Assembly: GCA_038503065.1 (NCBI GenBank)
Contig: JBCAMK010000001.1
Span: forward strand, 434,001 to 498,000
From: Paragyromitra xinjiangensis
Taxonomy: Eukaryota > Ascomycota > Pezizomycetes > Pezizales > Discinaceae
DNA: 64,000 bases
Reading direction: 5' to 3'
The number at the start of each line of letters is the position of its first letter. Position 1 is the first letter of the stretch. The translations under genes and the position numbers were made by a program. Below, one piece after another: positions 24,407 to 37,078 of the stretch. The notes under the pieces are model-generated. The model ran no database searches and was not told the origin of the DNA. It saw only the letters and a program-made list of their open reading frames with translations.

Positions 24407-27400
24407 CTACTTCCCCACCTTCCCCACTCCCCCCACGCTCTCCGAATAATACCCCGTCATCTCCAACCTAACCAACAACATCCCCAACAAATTCCCTTCC
24501 TCCTTATACCCCGTCCCAAAGATCGCATCAACCGCACGACGTCCCTCCAGATCCTTCCTCCCATCCCCATACCCCCTCTTCTCACTCAACCCCCTACACA
24601 CACTAATAAATATCCCAACCCGTCTTCTAAACACCTTATACAACTCCACAATCTCCCTCTCCCCGACCCCCTCCCTCCCACACGCCCTCGCATGCGAATA
24701 CTGCGCAAACGCCAACACGGCAACAAAGATATCCTCAACCAGCTTCATGACCGGCGCCTGCCGCTTCCTCGTCAAAGTAGCAAACATAATCCGATCCAGA
24801 ATACTCTCATGGTACCCACGCAACCGTTCTAACCCCTCCCCCTCTAGACTATCCTCGCTGTCAAGCTTCCGCTCGATCTCACTGAGCTTATCGTCGAACT
24901 TCTTCCACGTGCTGCCGACACCGGTCTCGAACATGTACCCGCAGACAGTACTCACGAAGTGGTGAGCCTCGATGCGGAAGCGACGGGCGAGAGGGTCGAC
25001 GGTAGTCCAGGTGCTTGCGCGGGAGGTGGCGTCGCGGAAGAGTTTATTGACTACGAAGAGCATGCGGAGGACGCGGAGGAGGAGTTTGAAGAGACGGTCG
25101 TAGCGGTATAGTGCTGTTGGTGTTATGATTGCTTCCAGTGGGGAAGGGGGTTTGTATTGGAGTTTTAGAAAGTCGAGGGCTTCGATTCCGTTAGGGTCCA
25201 TGCAGCGTTCTAGCTCCTCTTGTGTCATGTCTCGGACTGCGAAGCTTAGGCCGCCGGGGAGTTCGCCTTCTTTGCCGGCGTTATGGATTCCGGTGCGTTG
25301 GTCTTCGCGGTTGCCGAGACTGTCGGTGAAGCTGTCGGTTAGGACGCCCATTAGTGCGAGGCGAAGTTCGGAGCTGGCGGGGGGCCAGGAGTCGCGGGAG
25401 CCGAGGTTGAGTCCCATGGTGCCCCCGGAACGGTAGGTTGTTGAGCGACGTTCCGTGGCGTCGAGTTCGTCGGAGAAGAGGGCGTGGGAGAGACGGGAGG
25501 CGAAGACGCCGTTGCCGAAGAGCTGGAAGCGGCGGAGGAGGGTGAGGTGGGAGCGGATCTTGTGTTCGCGGAAGAACATGCGGAGGCAGGCGGTGTTGAT
25601 GAGTTTGGCTTGGACGGAGAGGATGTGGGAGAAGGAGAGCATGGGCGTGATGGAGATGGGGGGCGCAAATGTCGTAAGGTGGTCGTTTTCATCGTGAGTT
25701 TGGAAGAAGCCGCGGCGGGAGATGCGGAGGACAAGATGTCGGAGGAGGTCGTCTTTGTGTGTGGTTTCGAGGGGGGGGAGTGTCCGGTTCATAGTGGAGG
25801 CGGAGGAGTGAATCAGTGCGCTGAGCTCTTCTTTAGATTTCCCAAAGGTGGTGAATTCTTCAAACTCCTCTTGCTTGTCATGGTGAATTACGCCAGAGTC
25901 TAGAGCAGTCGATCCATTATCGACATATTTCTCAATGGCGGATCGAAGCTGCTTCTCGTAATTCTTTGCCTGAGTTTGTAGACTGTGACATGTCAGTAGA
26001 ATTCCACCATCGGGTTTACAGAACATCTCACCTATCTAAATCCTCCCACGAGAACTTCCACTCCAGCTTCGGCGCCCTCACCCCCTCCACCGCACCCGGC
26101 TTCGATAGTGGATGTCCCGGATGAAACTTCTGCAAGAACCTCAAACTCTTCCCGCTCTCAAACACGCTCTCAGCGCTCTCAGCGCTCGTAAAGCTCGGGA
26201 TCTTCTTCTTATCGAAGATATAGCTCCGTCTCGTCACCTCCTGTCCCCTCTCATCCACCTCCCTCTCCTCCTCGACCCTCACGAATACACCTCTCTCTGC
26301 CAGTCCTTCGAATCCAATCCCTTCACCACCGATTGGCCCATCTAGTCCAATCCACTCTTCTATGAACCCTAGCCATGGCCGACTCGTCCTTGCTAGTGTT
26401 TCCATTAGCAGTGGTTTCAACCATCCGCTGCGGTGCTGCTCTTGCTGCACTACGTCGAATAGCTGTGTGAGCAGCTCGGAGTCGTTGCGCGCGGATCGTG
26501 TCTGTGTGACGATGGAGTGGTAGGTGGCGACTATGAGCGCTGGTTCGCGGATTAAGGAGTGTAATTGTAGGATTGAGGTGATTGTTGAGGCGGGGATAGA
26601 GAGACGCTGTTGGAGTGCTTCGAGCACCGAGGTGATGCAGGAGGCGAGAGCGATAGTGGAGGGTGTGACGGAGCTGGAAGAGTCAGTTTGGTACTATACA
26701 CAGGAGGGAGAAACTGACTTGGAGCCTTTGTAGATATCATCGACGTAAGCCTGGAGGATCTTGATCTTCTTGCCAGTGGAAGCAAAAGACTGGACAATGC
26801 TATCGTATGTTAGCTGAGGATATAAAACAGAGATATCATGAACCCACCTCTCCACAGTCCCATCCGTACACCCAGATATCCGGAGATGTTTCCTCACAGG
26901 CTGAAACTCACCCTTACGGCGATCGTAAGTGAATAGAACAGAGCTCCGGCCAAGTCCCAGATGCAGCAGACACTATATATCACTCGTCCATCAGCACCAC
27001 GAACTCCCATACCAGCCAATAGGACTAACCGTGCAGAACACATCGCTCCGTATGACATCCCCCACTTCCGTTTCCCCGCCTACATACTCTGCCAATGCCG
27101 CATCAAACACCCTTGGGCCTGCCTCCGAGAAATACGGATTCACCGGCTCACTCGCATCGGGGACTAGGAACGAATCCCAGGTCTGGAACCGTGGTTTCTC
27201 CGGTAACTCACAGGCATCAGGACGCACCCAGAGGTCATCACCTGCGATGGAAGAGAACTCGCCGCTGCCTCTCCCGCTTGATGATGGTGCTGTGAAATCG
27301 CCCTCAGGCTGCTCGTAGCTTGGCCAGGAGGGAAGGGTGAAGCCGGCAGGAAGGGGGAAGAGGGTGTCCGCTGCAGTGTCCTTAGAGCTTAATGGAGACT

Positions 27401-27628
27401 CGTGGATCCTTTTCGTTGTTTCTATAGAGAATTAATCAGTAGCTGTAGAAGAGAGATATCGAGATCAACTCACTCGCCTTGAAGCAATGCGATTGGAAAC
27501 AGCGCAGATTCCTGCGACAGATCGGGGGCTAGGAGAGAGGGCCGCCATAGATCCGGGATGACAAAGGGATATACATCTGCGTCTGGAGAAGCTTCACTGT
27601 CGGCGAATACGGGAGAGAAGTCGGTCAT
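24407..27628 (-). CDS. Gamma-tubulin complex protein (Spc97/Spc98 family, GCP5/6-like)
   Basis: Part of the microtubule-nucleating gamma-tubulin ring complex at spindle poles. Six exons on the minus strand: 27628-27478, 27421-27030, 26972-26848, 26799-26719, 26673-26032 and 25982-24407, totalling 988 residues. The N-terminal GRIP1-like part has LHLGLGRSSVLFTYD and HLRISGCTDGTVESIVQSF. The C-terminal GRIP2-like part has LYRYDRLFKLLLRVLRMLFV, FRIEAHHFVSTVCGYMFE and VEDIFVAVLAFAQY, the gamma-tubulin-binding fold. The weak match to GCP2/GCP3 and the divergent N-terminus favour GCP6 or GCP5 (Alp16-like); not settled. The total is in frame only if the first intron uses a GC donor (see findings). 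The start MTDFSPVFAD was chosen because it is the only ATG keeping this frame. It is head-to-head with EAF7. Confidence 0.85.
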
Positions 27629-27760
27629 TACTGGAGATATTCGTGGTGGATTGGCGGGGGTTATCGGTGTTGCAGAGCCTCATCTTCGCATCTCCATCTC
27701 CATCTCGAGCTTCACTTCACTTCACCGACATCCACTCTCATCACAGCTACAGACATCCCA
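27629..27760. promoter_or_regulatory. Compact bidirectional promoter between gamma-tubulin complex gene and EAF7
   Basis: The two divergent start codons are separated by 132 bp, so both leaders and core promoters are shared or overlapping. CT/CA-rich on the EAF7 side (27680-27755). Confidence 0.7.
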
Positions 27761-29036
27761 ATGCCGCCCAAAAAGAAGACAAAAGTCCCTTCTCGCGCTG
27801 CTCCTACAGATGCCGATTCTCCCCTGCCCGAACCCGTCATCTTCGACGGATGGACTGACGAGCAAGAAACCACCCTCTTCAAAGCCATCTCCGTCTACCG
27901 TCTCAAGCCCGCCGGTGAGCCCCCCCCCCAATTCTACCTCAAGTCTCTAACACCCTCAGGCATGCACAAACACTTCCGAATAATCGGCATCTCAGAGCTC
28001 ATGAAGAACCACGGCGTATCAGACACACACACCAACATCGAAGGCATCTGGCGCAAGCTACAATCCCTCTACAACCTCGAAGGTCTCGACGAACGAGTAC
28101 TCCCCCATCCCTCCCCTCCCTCTCCAAAAACTCACACCAAAACAGGAAGACCTCGAAGATGACGGCTCTCCCGACCCCGGCACCGACTTCGTCCTCCCAG
28201 ACGACGACTTCGGCGCCCTAATGACCGCGCGCCGTCTCGACCCCCAGAGCACAGACTCCCCCATGCGCGCCTCCACATTCACCTTCTCCGCCGCCCCACG
28301 AGGGAAGAAGGGTCGAGCCATGCGGAGCGTATCCGCTGATGGTTCTCGCACAAACAGCATACTAGCAGATGACACTGAAGATGGTTACTCCCCCTACCAC
28401 TGAATTCCTACAGAGCTAACAATAAACGCAGAATTATCCATGAAATCCGCCTCCCCAGCACCCATACGTAAAACCAAAATAGTCTCCACGCGCGGCCGTA
28501 AACCCGGTCCCCGCGGTGGTCGCGGCGGTCTTAAAAAACTCACCACCTCCCCACGACGCAAAGCGACAACTGCGGCGGCGGCAGCCGCATCTACAATCAA
28601 GCCAATTCTACAATCCAAAGCCGAGCAATCCCAATCCCAAGAATCCGACTCTGAGTCCGAAGAAGCCGCGTCCACAGCTTCAAGCTCCAGCGCATCCCCT
28701 TCGCCACAGCCCGAGAAACCACCAAAGTCTGCAACGAAACGCGCAAAGGACCGTGGCTCCGACCAGTCTGATGACGACGACGAACTGTCCGATGTGCCGG
28801 ACGAGTTGGACGACGATGATGTGGGGACTGTGGCTGATACGGAGGCTGGTTCAGATGCCGGCGGCGACGACGCAAGTGAGATGGGTGAGAGCGTCACTGC
28901 TGCGGAGTCCCCCGCGCCGACGGTGTCATCGCGAGGGAAAGGCTCGGGGAGGGGCAGAGGCTCGCGGGGACGCGGCGGGACAAAGAGAGGTGGGAAAAGA
29001 GGGGGGGATGTGAGGAGGAGTGCGAGGAGGAAGTAG
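27761..29036 (+). CDS. EAF7: NuA4 histone acetyltransferase subunit Eaf7 (CT20/MRGBP family)
   Basis: Subunit of the NuA4 complex, which acetylates nucleosomal H4 and H2A; Eaf7 works with Eaf3 and Eaf5. Four exons: 27761-27914, 27960-28096, 28146-28383 and 28432-29036, 377 residues. The conserved domain is N-terminal: FDGWTDEQETTLFKAISVYR, then GMHKHFRIIGISELMKNHGV, then IWRKLQSLYNLEGLDERE. A short acidic DFVLPDDDF block follows. The remainder is low complexity: basic GRKPGPRGGRGG, Ala and Ser tracts, acidic DDDDELSDVPDELDDDDVG, and a Gly/Arg-rich tail ending RRSARRK. The tail is longer than in yeast but usual for filamentous fungi. Intron 1 is 45 nt and stop-free. Confidence 0.92.
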
Positions 29037-32000
29037 GGGTGTGCTATGCGTTGTGCTGAGAGGAAATCATTTCTATTCTACGGGTTGTAATTTTAGTAGT
29101 TAATGACAGCTATGGAGTTTTGTTTTTACCCCTTGGTACATTATTAGAGAGTAGTAATTCACGCGGTAAAATAAAAACCTCTACTCTACTCTACTCTACC
29201 ATGTGTTGAGCTCATTCGCTCTCCAGACGTCGATTCTGGAAATATTATAACCGTTCTGGTAAAATAGCTTCGATCGGAAAAAACAAACCCGATTGCGTAC
29301 TTAACCGGTATGTAGATGGACACGGATCAAGAAGTAATAACACCCAGACGCACCCCACAATTAGGATATAACATGTAACTAGACCATTCTAGTCCACGTC
29401 GTTTTTCCTGTCTGCAAAGGCTGGGTAATGAGATGTATCTGGAGATGCATCCGCGGACAGAGTAATATTCACATGCTAAATAAGACACTGATGCAACTGG
29501 GAAAATGCCTCTGCGGGGGGATAATGTATGTGCTATTATTTATCTACTGAATGTGCTGTAAGATGTTATCCAACAAGCCAATTCGGGCAAGTCTGATTTA
29601 CGTCCACCAGCCTGGGCATTCTATCACTCCACGGTTCACGGCCAGTTCGTACAACTACCGCTCTTCGCACTGTAAGGCGGTTTTTTTGTAATACAATTAA
29701 ACAGTAACATCCCAAGCCCCAATTCTAGCCCTATTCCCCACGGCTACCGAACCCATATTATATCCGAGACCGCGTGTCATGGGGAGAAGGGAAATCCCGT
29801 TCGCCTCGATCGCATGTTATAGACGTGTGATTTACTACGGAAGCGCCAGCTTCACGAGGCGACCTCCGTAGTTACTGTCTCGTGCGCGTCTCGCACAGGA
29901 GGTTGGAATGATCAACCGGGTGTCAGAGCCAGCGTTGTACGTGTCCTCTCCTTCCTCCTGCGTAATTAATCTGGAGATCTTCGGGATCGAGATTCGTCTA
30001 TCAATAGCTGTGGACGCGCTAAAAGACTGAGGAGACTCATAGCAGACGGGAATGTTGGGGATTCGGCTGTGGGAATCGGAGGGAGAGTGGGTAGTTGTGG
30101 TTTGAACGCTGGGGTTTTATCCGTGGGGTTCTTCTATTTCTAACAAAACGCTGCAGCCGTGGAGTTCTGTACGACGTATTCTCAGCCCTGCGCACCGCAT
30201 TCCAGATAATACCCACCGATCAGGGGGTTTAGGGTTGAGCACGGGCCAACGATGAGCTGTAGCCGGGAAAAATAAATCTGCACCTCGACGTCAAGTCTTC
30301 CACCGTCAGCAAATGGATTGGAATGGATAAAATCCGAATGCATAAAAAGGCATATGCGATGTTGGCGAGAGCATCAAATCTATCTGAACGCAGCTCTTTC
30401 CATCAGGAGATGACGCCCCTCTTCTGCTCGCCACTATCAAGTTACTCGTGTCAATGGAATTGACTAACTCATCCCCGGGCCAAAACAAGAACCCTCCCCC
30501 TTGCGATCCAAGATCTGCTCTATCAGCTAAAGTTGCTCAGGAGAGGATATATATGCAACTGACTAAGATCGGACGAAAGGCGCATTTCTCAAGTTGCCTG
30601 AGTGTGGTGGTCATATAAGGCTTGGTTCCTAGATGCACAGCAATTGCATAAGTACCTGTTCTATCTTGTTTCAATTAAAGCCGCTTTGTGACCAATCGTC
30701 ACGATGTTTATTCATGATCTGAAAAAACGCAGAGATGAGGACTATGGATCGAGATTTATGCCTTCCGTCGTTTAAGCTCCTTTATAGCAGCGGGGGTCGT
30801 GCATATGCCGTTGAAAAGAAAAAAGTTTTTCCTTTTCCTGCTTCCGCACGAGTTCGAGTATTTCATGGAATTGAACCTACACTATACTCCCCTCTTCAGG
30901 ATTTCCTCGTAAAAAAAAGCAATCTGGTCAAATAAACGGGAAAAATCTGACGTCGTGGCGTTTTAATACTCAATGAGATCCAACCGACGACAGCACCAAC
31001 CCGTGATCTCGATCGCGGGCGCGCGGGGTCCCTGCATGATCTCTTGCTCGAGGGTGAATATGATAAGATACCAGTCATCACTCTACAGGGCTGTGTGCTT
31101 CTCTGGTACCGAGTGATCGCATATGAACATGTGGAAATGCCAGAAGTGGACAACCTGCATCCTCTGCGTGTCCCAGCGGTAAAGAGAGTGCTTGTGATAT
31201 ATCCAAGCGAGAATTGATTTGCTGTTCCTATTTCCTCCCCCTCTTCATGGTAGTTGTCTGCCTGCCGGCAGAAATCATCGTGCTTCCGTAGTCCGGAATT
31301 TCGGGTTGGATTAAGCGTTTTAGGACGAAAGATCTCCCTGTCAGGTCTTGGGAATAGGAGAAGCCCTGCCCTGCCCTAAGATTACTTATTGGCCCTCATC
31401 TGGATCTTCAATTGTGATTGTTGAACCTACCGGCAGAGCCAGCACGGCTTTTGGGACTGCTGCCATCACGATTTCATGCATTTGAGCATGTGAATTCGTG
31501 CTCGATGGTCAAGTACCTGAGTAGATAGATGACTATAGTTACCGGGACATTGAGTGAAGCGAGCGCGATATAGTACAGGATGAGGATATGTGGAGAATAG
31601 GAGTCACAGAGCCCTAGTATATTGAGCACGGAGGAATTCATCTTGGATCCATATACGGTTGATATGCTGTTATTAAAAAAACCTCAAGTGGGAACTTGGA
31701 TTCCTAATAGATATCATAGTCTTGGCAGGATCCACGCCATGTCACAGACCAATAATAAAGCAATATGGAATCAGGAACCACGAACGATCGAGCTTTCCAG
31801 AGATCGTAGAGAAGCTAGGATCCCCTCCCTCCCTATCAGGAACCCCTGAACCTATCATGCAAGGGATGTATATTTCTGGAATTCCATTTTCTTCGGCCCG
31901 GAACACCTCCATAGTCGAAACCACAATTCCAAGATACGGTAACCGGAGATTACGAGCCGAAACATTTCCCGTTATTTGCTTTTAACTCGTCGTCGATATC

Positions 32001-33997
32001 GTGGTTCTTGGCGCTCTATCAATGCGGACATGGAAAGGGAAATCTTTGAGAAACCTGTATCAGGATCGACTCGATCTCAATGTCAACTCGAAGCCACCTC
32101 AGCATTGTCCCACCCGAAAGCTTGCATGGTTGGGAGAGGAAAAAAAACAAAATAGTTTTTTTTTGTTTCAATTGATGTTTATCACATGAATTTTTATCAA
32201 TTCCATGGAATTTTTACACGGGACCTGGGGTGGTGTTTTTCTTATCAGTTATCACAATAGTCGAGTGCTCGTTCTATGGAAAGACGAAACGATGAAGAAG
32301 GCAGTGCCAGTATCTTGGCTCATCTCCCTTCAGTTTTGTTTAATTCGGCCACGCTCGGATTGAGATTTAGACTTTTGATACTCGAGTTTGATTGTCTCGG
32401 GCAGCGGCAGATATTGCGGTGAGCTGGGCTTGGGAGCTTAAGCGCGAGATCGGATGAACCGGGGAGGGAGAGGGGTACTTTATCTCTCCACGCGGCGTAT
32501 CAGAGAGCTCGGATTGCTGACATAAGAGATAGTGCGGGTAGGGTGATCAGGGATCCAATTGCATCTTATTATCGTTGTGCCCTTACTTTCTTCTTCTTCT
32601 CACAGTCAGGAACAGCAGATGCTCACCGGTCCGAGTACATACATACATACATACATATATGCGCCGATTTAAAAATACGGCAATAAAAAACAAAAACACA
32701 GGGAGGGGAAATGGGTACCGTCCCACTTATGATGCAATAGGACATTATATTCCAGAACTTATGCAGCCCGCCTATGTCTGACCTTTCCATCGTGACCTCC
32801 AAATCCTTTAGCTAATGAGCTAGGGCGGGGCTGTCGTGATCGGTAGACGCGGTAGTTGTGGTACCGGTGCCTTCCCAGGAATTCGCCTCAGGACTCCGAA
32901 GCCTACCGTTCAACATCATCAACCACCAGGCTCCTCCCGTATCGTTGGTGAGGCGAGGCATTTTACGTGACGATGGATTTGCTACAGAGACAAAAGAAAT
33001 ACCCCCCATCTAGCACGTGCTCCTTTCTAACCAGTACGCGTTTGACCCTCTGAAGAGCAGAGTGAATATTCATCTCGAACTTACGTGCTTCGTCAATAAC
33101 CTTCTCTCAATAGCCAAACGACCGGAATGGGAAAGAATGGGAAAGAAACATATGACTGCCATGTGTTTTTCTCAACGTCAGCTTACTGGATGGATTCCAC
33201 CGACCCAAAAAACAATTCTCATCGCGGAATTTTCGGGTTTTTCCTGACGAAACAATGGCGTCCATCGTGGTGCGTTGGCCAATGTTGCCCTCATAGGTTA
33301 CCGGGTTTCTAGATTACATATTCAGATATCTGCAGGGGGACACTACCGTAGCTGTGCCTATCCGAGCTATCCTCAACATCTACCCCGAGAACCGTACAGA
33401 GGTTACAGTCTGCGGATGGCTATCCCGAAAGAGAAGGTATTTTGGGCGGGGGAAGGTGAAGATCTTTTCGGACTTTGCTTCGTGGAACAATCGGTTTCTT
33501 CTAATTTTTTCAGCTTGTTTTTCTCAACGCTTACTACTTTACTTTACATTAGAGCGTTTTAAAATCACTCCCGGCACTCTGACTGGGTGTCTCGTGAGCG
33601 CTTTCTTGCTCTCTTTCGGATTTTTTTTGCCTTTTTAGGGAATGTAAGTCATATTTAAACATACCGCGCATTATGCGCTGTATAACCCACAAGGTACAAC
33701 CCGATGCATTGATCATTGCCCCAATCATATCCTCCTACCCAGACTCAATGTAAGGATTTCACACATTCCCACAAAAAAACTACTCTACATCCATCCACAG
33801 CGAGGCGAGAACCGCATTTCGACAAAACGCGGTTTAAGCGGCAGCTTGAGCATCATGTGCGCGAAAAATGGGCAGTGAATGATATCAGCACCTCGTCCAG
33901 CAAGATAAAAAAAAACAACCTTTAGGAATCACGAATTTGCCACGCGGAAAATAGAAACCCCGGAACAAATGGAAGGCCACTTATTTCATCAAATTGT
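29037..33997. other. Gene-poor interval downstream of EAF7
   Basis: No gene could be supported over about 5 kb. Small tandem repeats are present: ctcta units near 29179-29199 and acat units near 32637-32657. A frame at about 33300-33638, open after a potential tag acceptor at 33296, reads like protein for some 35 residues (for example AVPIRAILNIYPENRTEVTV), but no start or partner exon was found and it may be chance or a relic. No RNA gene was recognised. Confidence 0.4.
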
Positions 33998-34129
33998 TCA
34001 GACTGAGTCATCGTCAGTCACCACCGCCGCGGTAAACAAATATCGCAGTTTATAGATTCCCCAGGCGATCAGAGACCCGAGCCCGAGTAACAGGATGACG
34101 ATGAGTGCGATGACATGGCTCGGAAGCAT
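33998..34129 (-). CDS. Candidate 43-residue single-pass membrane microprotein
   Basis: A small open frame on the minus strand starts at the ATG complementary to 34127-34129 and ends with TGA at 33998-34000. It encodes MLPSHVIALIVILLLGLGSL, then IAWGIYKLRYLF, and ends TDDDSV. A hydrophobic segment spans about residues 6-24. Positive residues follow it (Lys27, Arg29) and an acidic tail closes the protein, the layout of a small tail-anchored or single-pass protein. It could also be the last exon of a longer gene, but no upstream exon was found. The function is unknown. Confidence 0.38.
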   Translation of the reverse strand: MLPSHVIALIVILLLGLGSLIAWGIYKLRYLFTAAVVTDDDSV

Positions 34130-36164
34130 TGCGATACAGTCGGCTCGTATGGCTAGTTGAGTACCTTCCACCACACAGCCAATCGATCAATTAATTAATT
34201 AATATGTCAAACGGGGTCAATGCTTCCCTTACTTCTTGGGTCTCACAGCGCACAAGTGTTGTGGTTACCAGGATAGAATTACTACCCTTTGTAAGATACC
34301 TAGAATAAACGAGATTTGGGGATTGGATGGGGGAAGCAGGGAAAACTGTTTGGCGGGGTATGGTGCGGGACGCAACAGTATCGATCGACGTAAACGAGGG
34401 TATGATACGACCGATATCCGAGAGGGGTGGAAATCCTCGTGGGCTTGGTAGTCTTCAAATTCTGCTAGAGTATAAGGCCTGCATAAACCGCCGCTGACAG
34501 TTGGGAATATAGTTTTGGGGGGGCTTCAAACCGTTCTTGTGATCTGTTTGATTTTGTTTGCGGTGAAGGATTTGGCTAGTGGGTGGTGCGTGAGAGTACT
34601 TGTTAAGGCAGGCCGAGTACCATGGATACCGTGGGGTTTTTCGGAACTTGGTCAGCCTTTAGTGTTTTGATTATTCGGTGGAACAAGATGATGCGGTGGC
34701 ATGGTTGGTATTGCGGGGGTACGAATTGCTTTTTTTCGGTTGGCAGCCGACTTTGATAGGTTGTGGGTAAATGGTGGGTTTACGACAACCAATTAATATC
34801 CCCTTTCGAAGCGCCTAGTCAAACCTCGCCTTTTCAAAAATATCGCTGAATAGATGTTGCTCCAACCACTGGAGGTCAGTAAGGTCACTGCGAAAATGGG
34901 CGCCGACTGGCTATTGTAGGTGTCTGCGCACAAGTATATCGCAGATGTCGACATCTTCGCTAGGCTGCGGAGTAGTTTCTGCGGCCCTCTTTCCCCTTTG
35001 TGACATACCGCTGAAGTCTTGATACAATCTTTCATTGTCCCAGCCCGTGGAGATACAAGATCGTCTCGCGAAGTCGTACCGTGAGGCTGCCTCTGTTGCC
35101 CCCAACACGCGGCGGATGGACATAACTAGACCATGACGGAGATGGTGCAGGAGCACCGGATTCACGTTCAGCTGCGTCCTCCGCCTATCCATTCGCGCAG
35201 AGCAGCAGCACCGCGACGTTCGGGGGTTTAGTGGCGGATGTGGACTTTGACATGCGCATCGGGAAAAGTGCCCATAATAACAGTGGGGGCGGCCCGAGCG
35301 TCAAGAGCCTCAAGCTGCTCTGTGATAAGAAGTGTTGATCCTCAGGAGTAGGGTATTCCAATAGGTACTGACGGGCGATTATCTATTTTGTTTTCCTTCC
35401 TGTTCCAGAACGTGACCTACTCAGGATCCGACTCGAGAGGATGTTTACTGTATGTTGAGCCGTGCCATTGATGTTGCAGGTTTTTTCTGCTGTAGCTCGG
35501 CTGGCAGTGCATGGCCCAAATCAGTGCCTTGCAATTCGCCGCTATCACCACAGCGGTCGTTCGTTTTGCCATGTCATATTTTCATTTGTTGGCTGCACTC
35601 CACACCGTCTTCACTTGCGTTAATCAAAGAAACGGGGCCGAACCAATCCCTCCTCAACTCGTGGTCGTTGTGTAGTGAACTGCATCTACTGCATGAGCCA
35701 GTAGCGCCTCAGCTCGGCGCCGTGCTGGTCCCCCTCCTTGCACCGTCAGTTACCGTACTGCCAAACAAAGTGTTAGATATAAGAAATGGGCTGCGACTCT
35801 CGTCTGAAGTTGAATTTCCTCACCGGACAACACGAACCCTACGACCAACTCATCAGCTTTAAAGATCAAATATCTCTCGGCTCCTGAAACGCTGCCCAAA
35901 AAACTTTCAACCAAAAGACCCCGCAAGAATATATTCGCACGTCACCACCAACACCCTAATATTCCAAAGCGAACCCAAACATCTTGCTCTTAGCTTCCAA
36001 TAGTTCATTGGAACTCGACTGCAAAACATCCTATACACTATTGGTTAGCTCTAGGATTCTTGAAGTAGAATCAGCCTGGTCGTTTGCTGACCTTTCGCAG
36101 GGTTGCTCTCAGAAGAGGCACCGAAACGACAAACACACTGGCGAAAAGATATATTCCAGTGACA
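34130..36164. other. Intergenic region
   Basis: No supported gene. A minus-strand frame at 34911-35192 starts with ATG and encodes 93 basic residues without a known domain; I regard it as unproven. The last 250 bases are probably the leader of the gene at 36165. Confidence 0.35.
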
Positions 36165-37078
36165 ATGGCATCTCACCCAACAACCCCACCTAGCACTGCT
36201 GGATATTCCTTCATTTCCTATCCCACAGATTACATCTATGGTCCCGACCCCCGCAATCATATAGTGTCTCAACCACAACCGATACAGATGCGCCAGATGG
36301 AGCTTCCAGGGATCCAAACTGGTGCCCCAAGCTATCCGCCTTATTACGCATCAAACATCGCATACACCCACATGGCACCAATAGGCCAACAAACACCACC
36401 AAACGGCCCGAGCCCTATGCTCTCACATTCACATCTGCCCCCGAGCCCAATTATGCATCACCCTCATGGAAACCCTCCACCCACACCGCCTAGCCCAGAT
36501 CGGTGCAGTGCAGATACGAAGGTTATGCGACATATCTTGACCGCGATGACCAAGATGCAAAGCACCATGAAAGATTTGGCGGAGAGGCAAGAACAGATTT
36601 TGGACCGAATGAGCTTGTTGGAGCAACGAGGTAAGCTTCTTTTACGGACGATTCGGACATTTTCAGAAGGCTAATTTTGCTCCGACGAATAGTTGGAAGA
36701 ATTGATGATGGCATCAGTACACTATTGCAACAGTCGGAGGTCATTGTTGAAGATGGAAAGAACATCAGAGCCCGAGTTGACGATAGCGATAGGTCAGTTG
36801 GTCTGTCCAAAAATCCATTCCTTCATTTGCTAACGTATTCTGATATTGATAGTCAAGATGCCTTCGAAAACCGACTGACTGCTTTGATGGACGGAGTGGT
36901 CGAGAAGCTGATTGGTGGGATTGGTGATGAGATCAAAGATATCAAACGGCTAGTGAAGGATACCGAGAAATATGTCAAGTTCGATCCCTTCAGTTGGAAT
37001 GGCAGGATGGCCCTCGGCCAACGATATCGCGACGCCGTAATTTTAGGAGAAGAAGAGCAGAAGGAAGTAGAAATTTGA
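36165..37078 (+). CDS. Unidentified protein with Pro-rich N-terminus and coiled-coil C-terminus
   Basis: Three exons, 36165-36630, 36693-36792 and 36853-37078, joined with matching phases and good GT-AG signals, give 263 residues. The first 115 residues are rich in Pro, Tyr, Met and His (for example PPTPPSPDRCSAD) and look disordered. From about residue 118 the sequence becomes helical: VMRHILTAMTKMQSTMKDLA, ERQEQILDRMSLLEQR, then heptad-like ALMDGVVEKLIGGIGDEIKD. The C-terminus is mixed charge and ends EEEQKEVEI. No signal peptide or membrane segment is seen. The consistent splicing argues it is a real gene. I do not recognise the family. It might be a coiled-coil scaffold, which is inference only. 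Confidence 0.72.

Noticed and set aside
24747..25903. Several plus-strand open frames
   Set aside because: All are antisense to the gamma-tubulin complex gene and arise from its high GC third positions.
33300..33638. Plus-strand frame with protein-like stretch after a potential acceptor at 33296
   Set aside because: No start codon or donor exon could be joined in phase, and the later part becomes hydrophobic and T-rich. Not strong enough for a gene.
34911..35192. Minus-strand ATG frame of 93 residues
   Set aside because: No domain, no introns and no context. The length is within chance expectation for a gene-poor interval.
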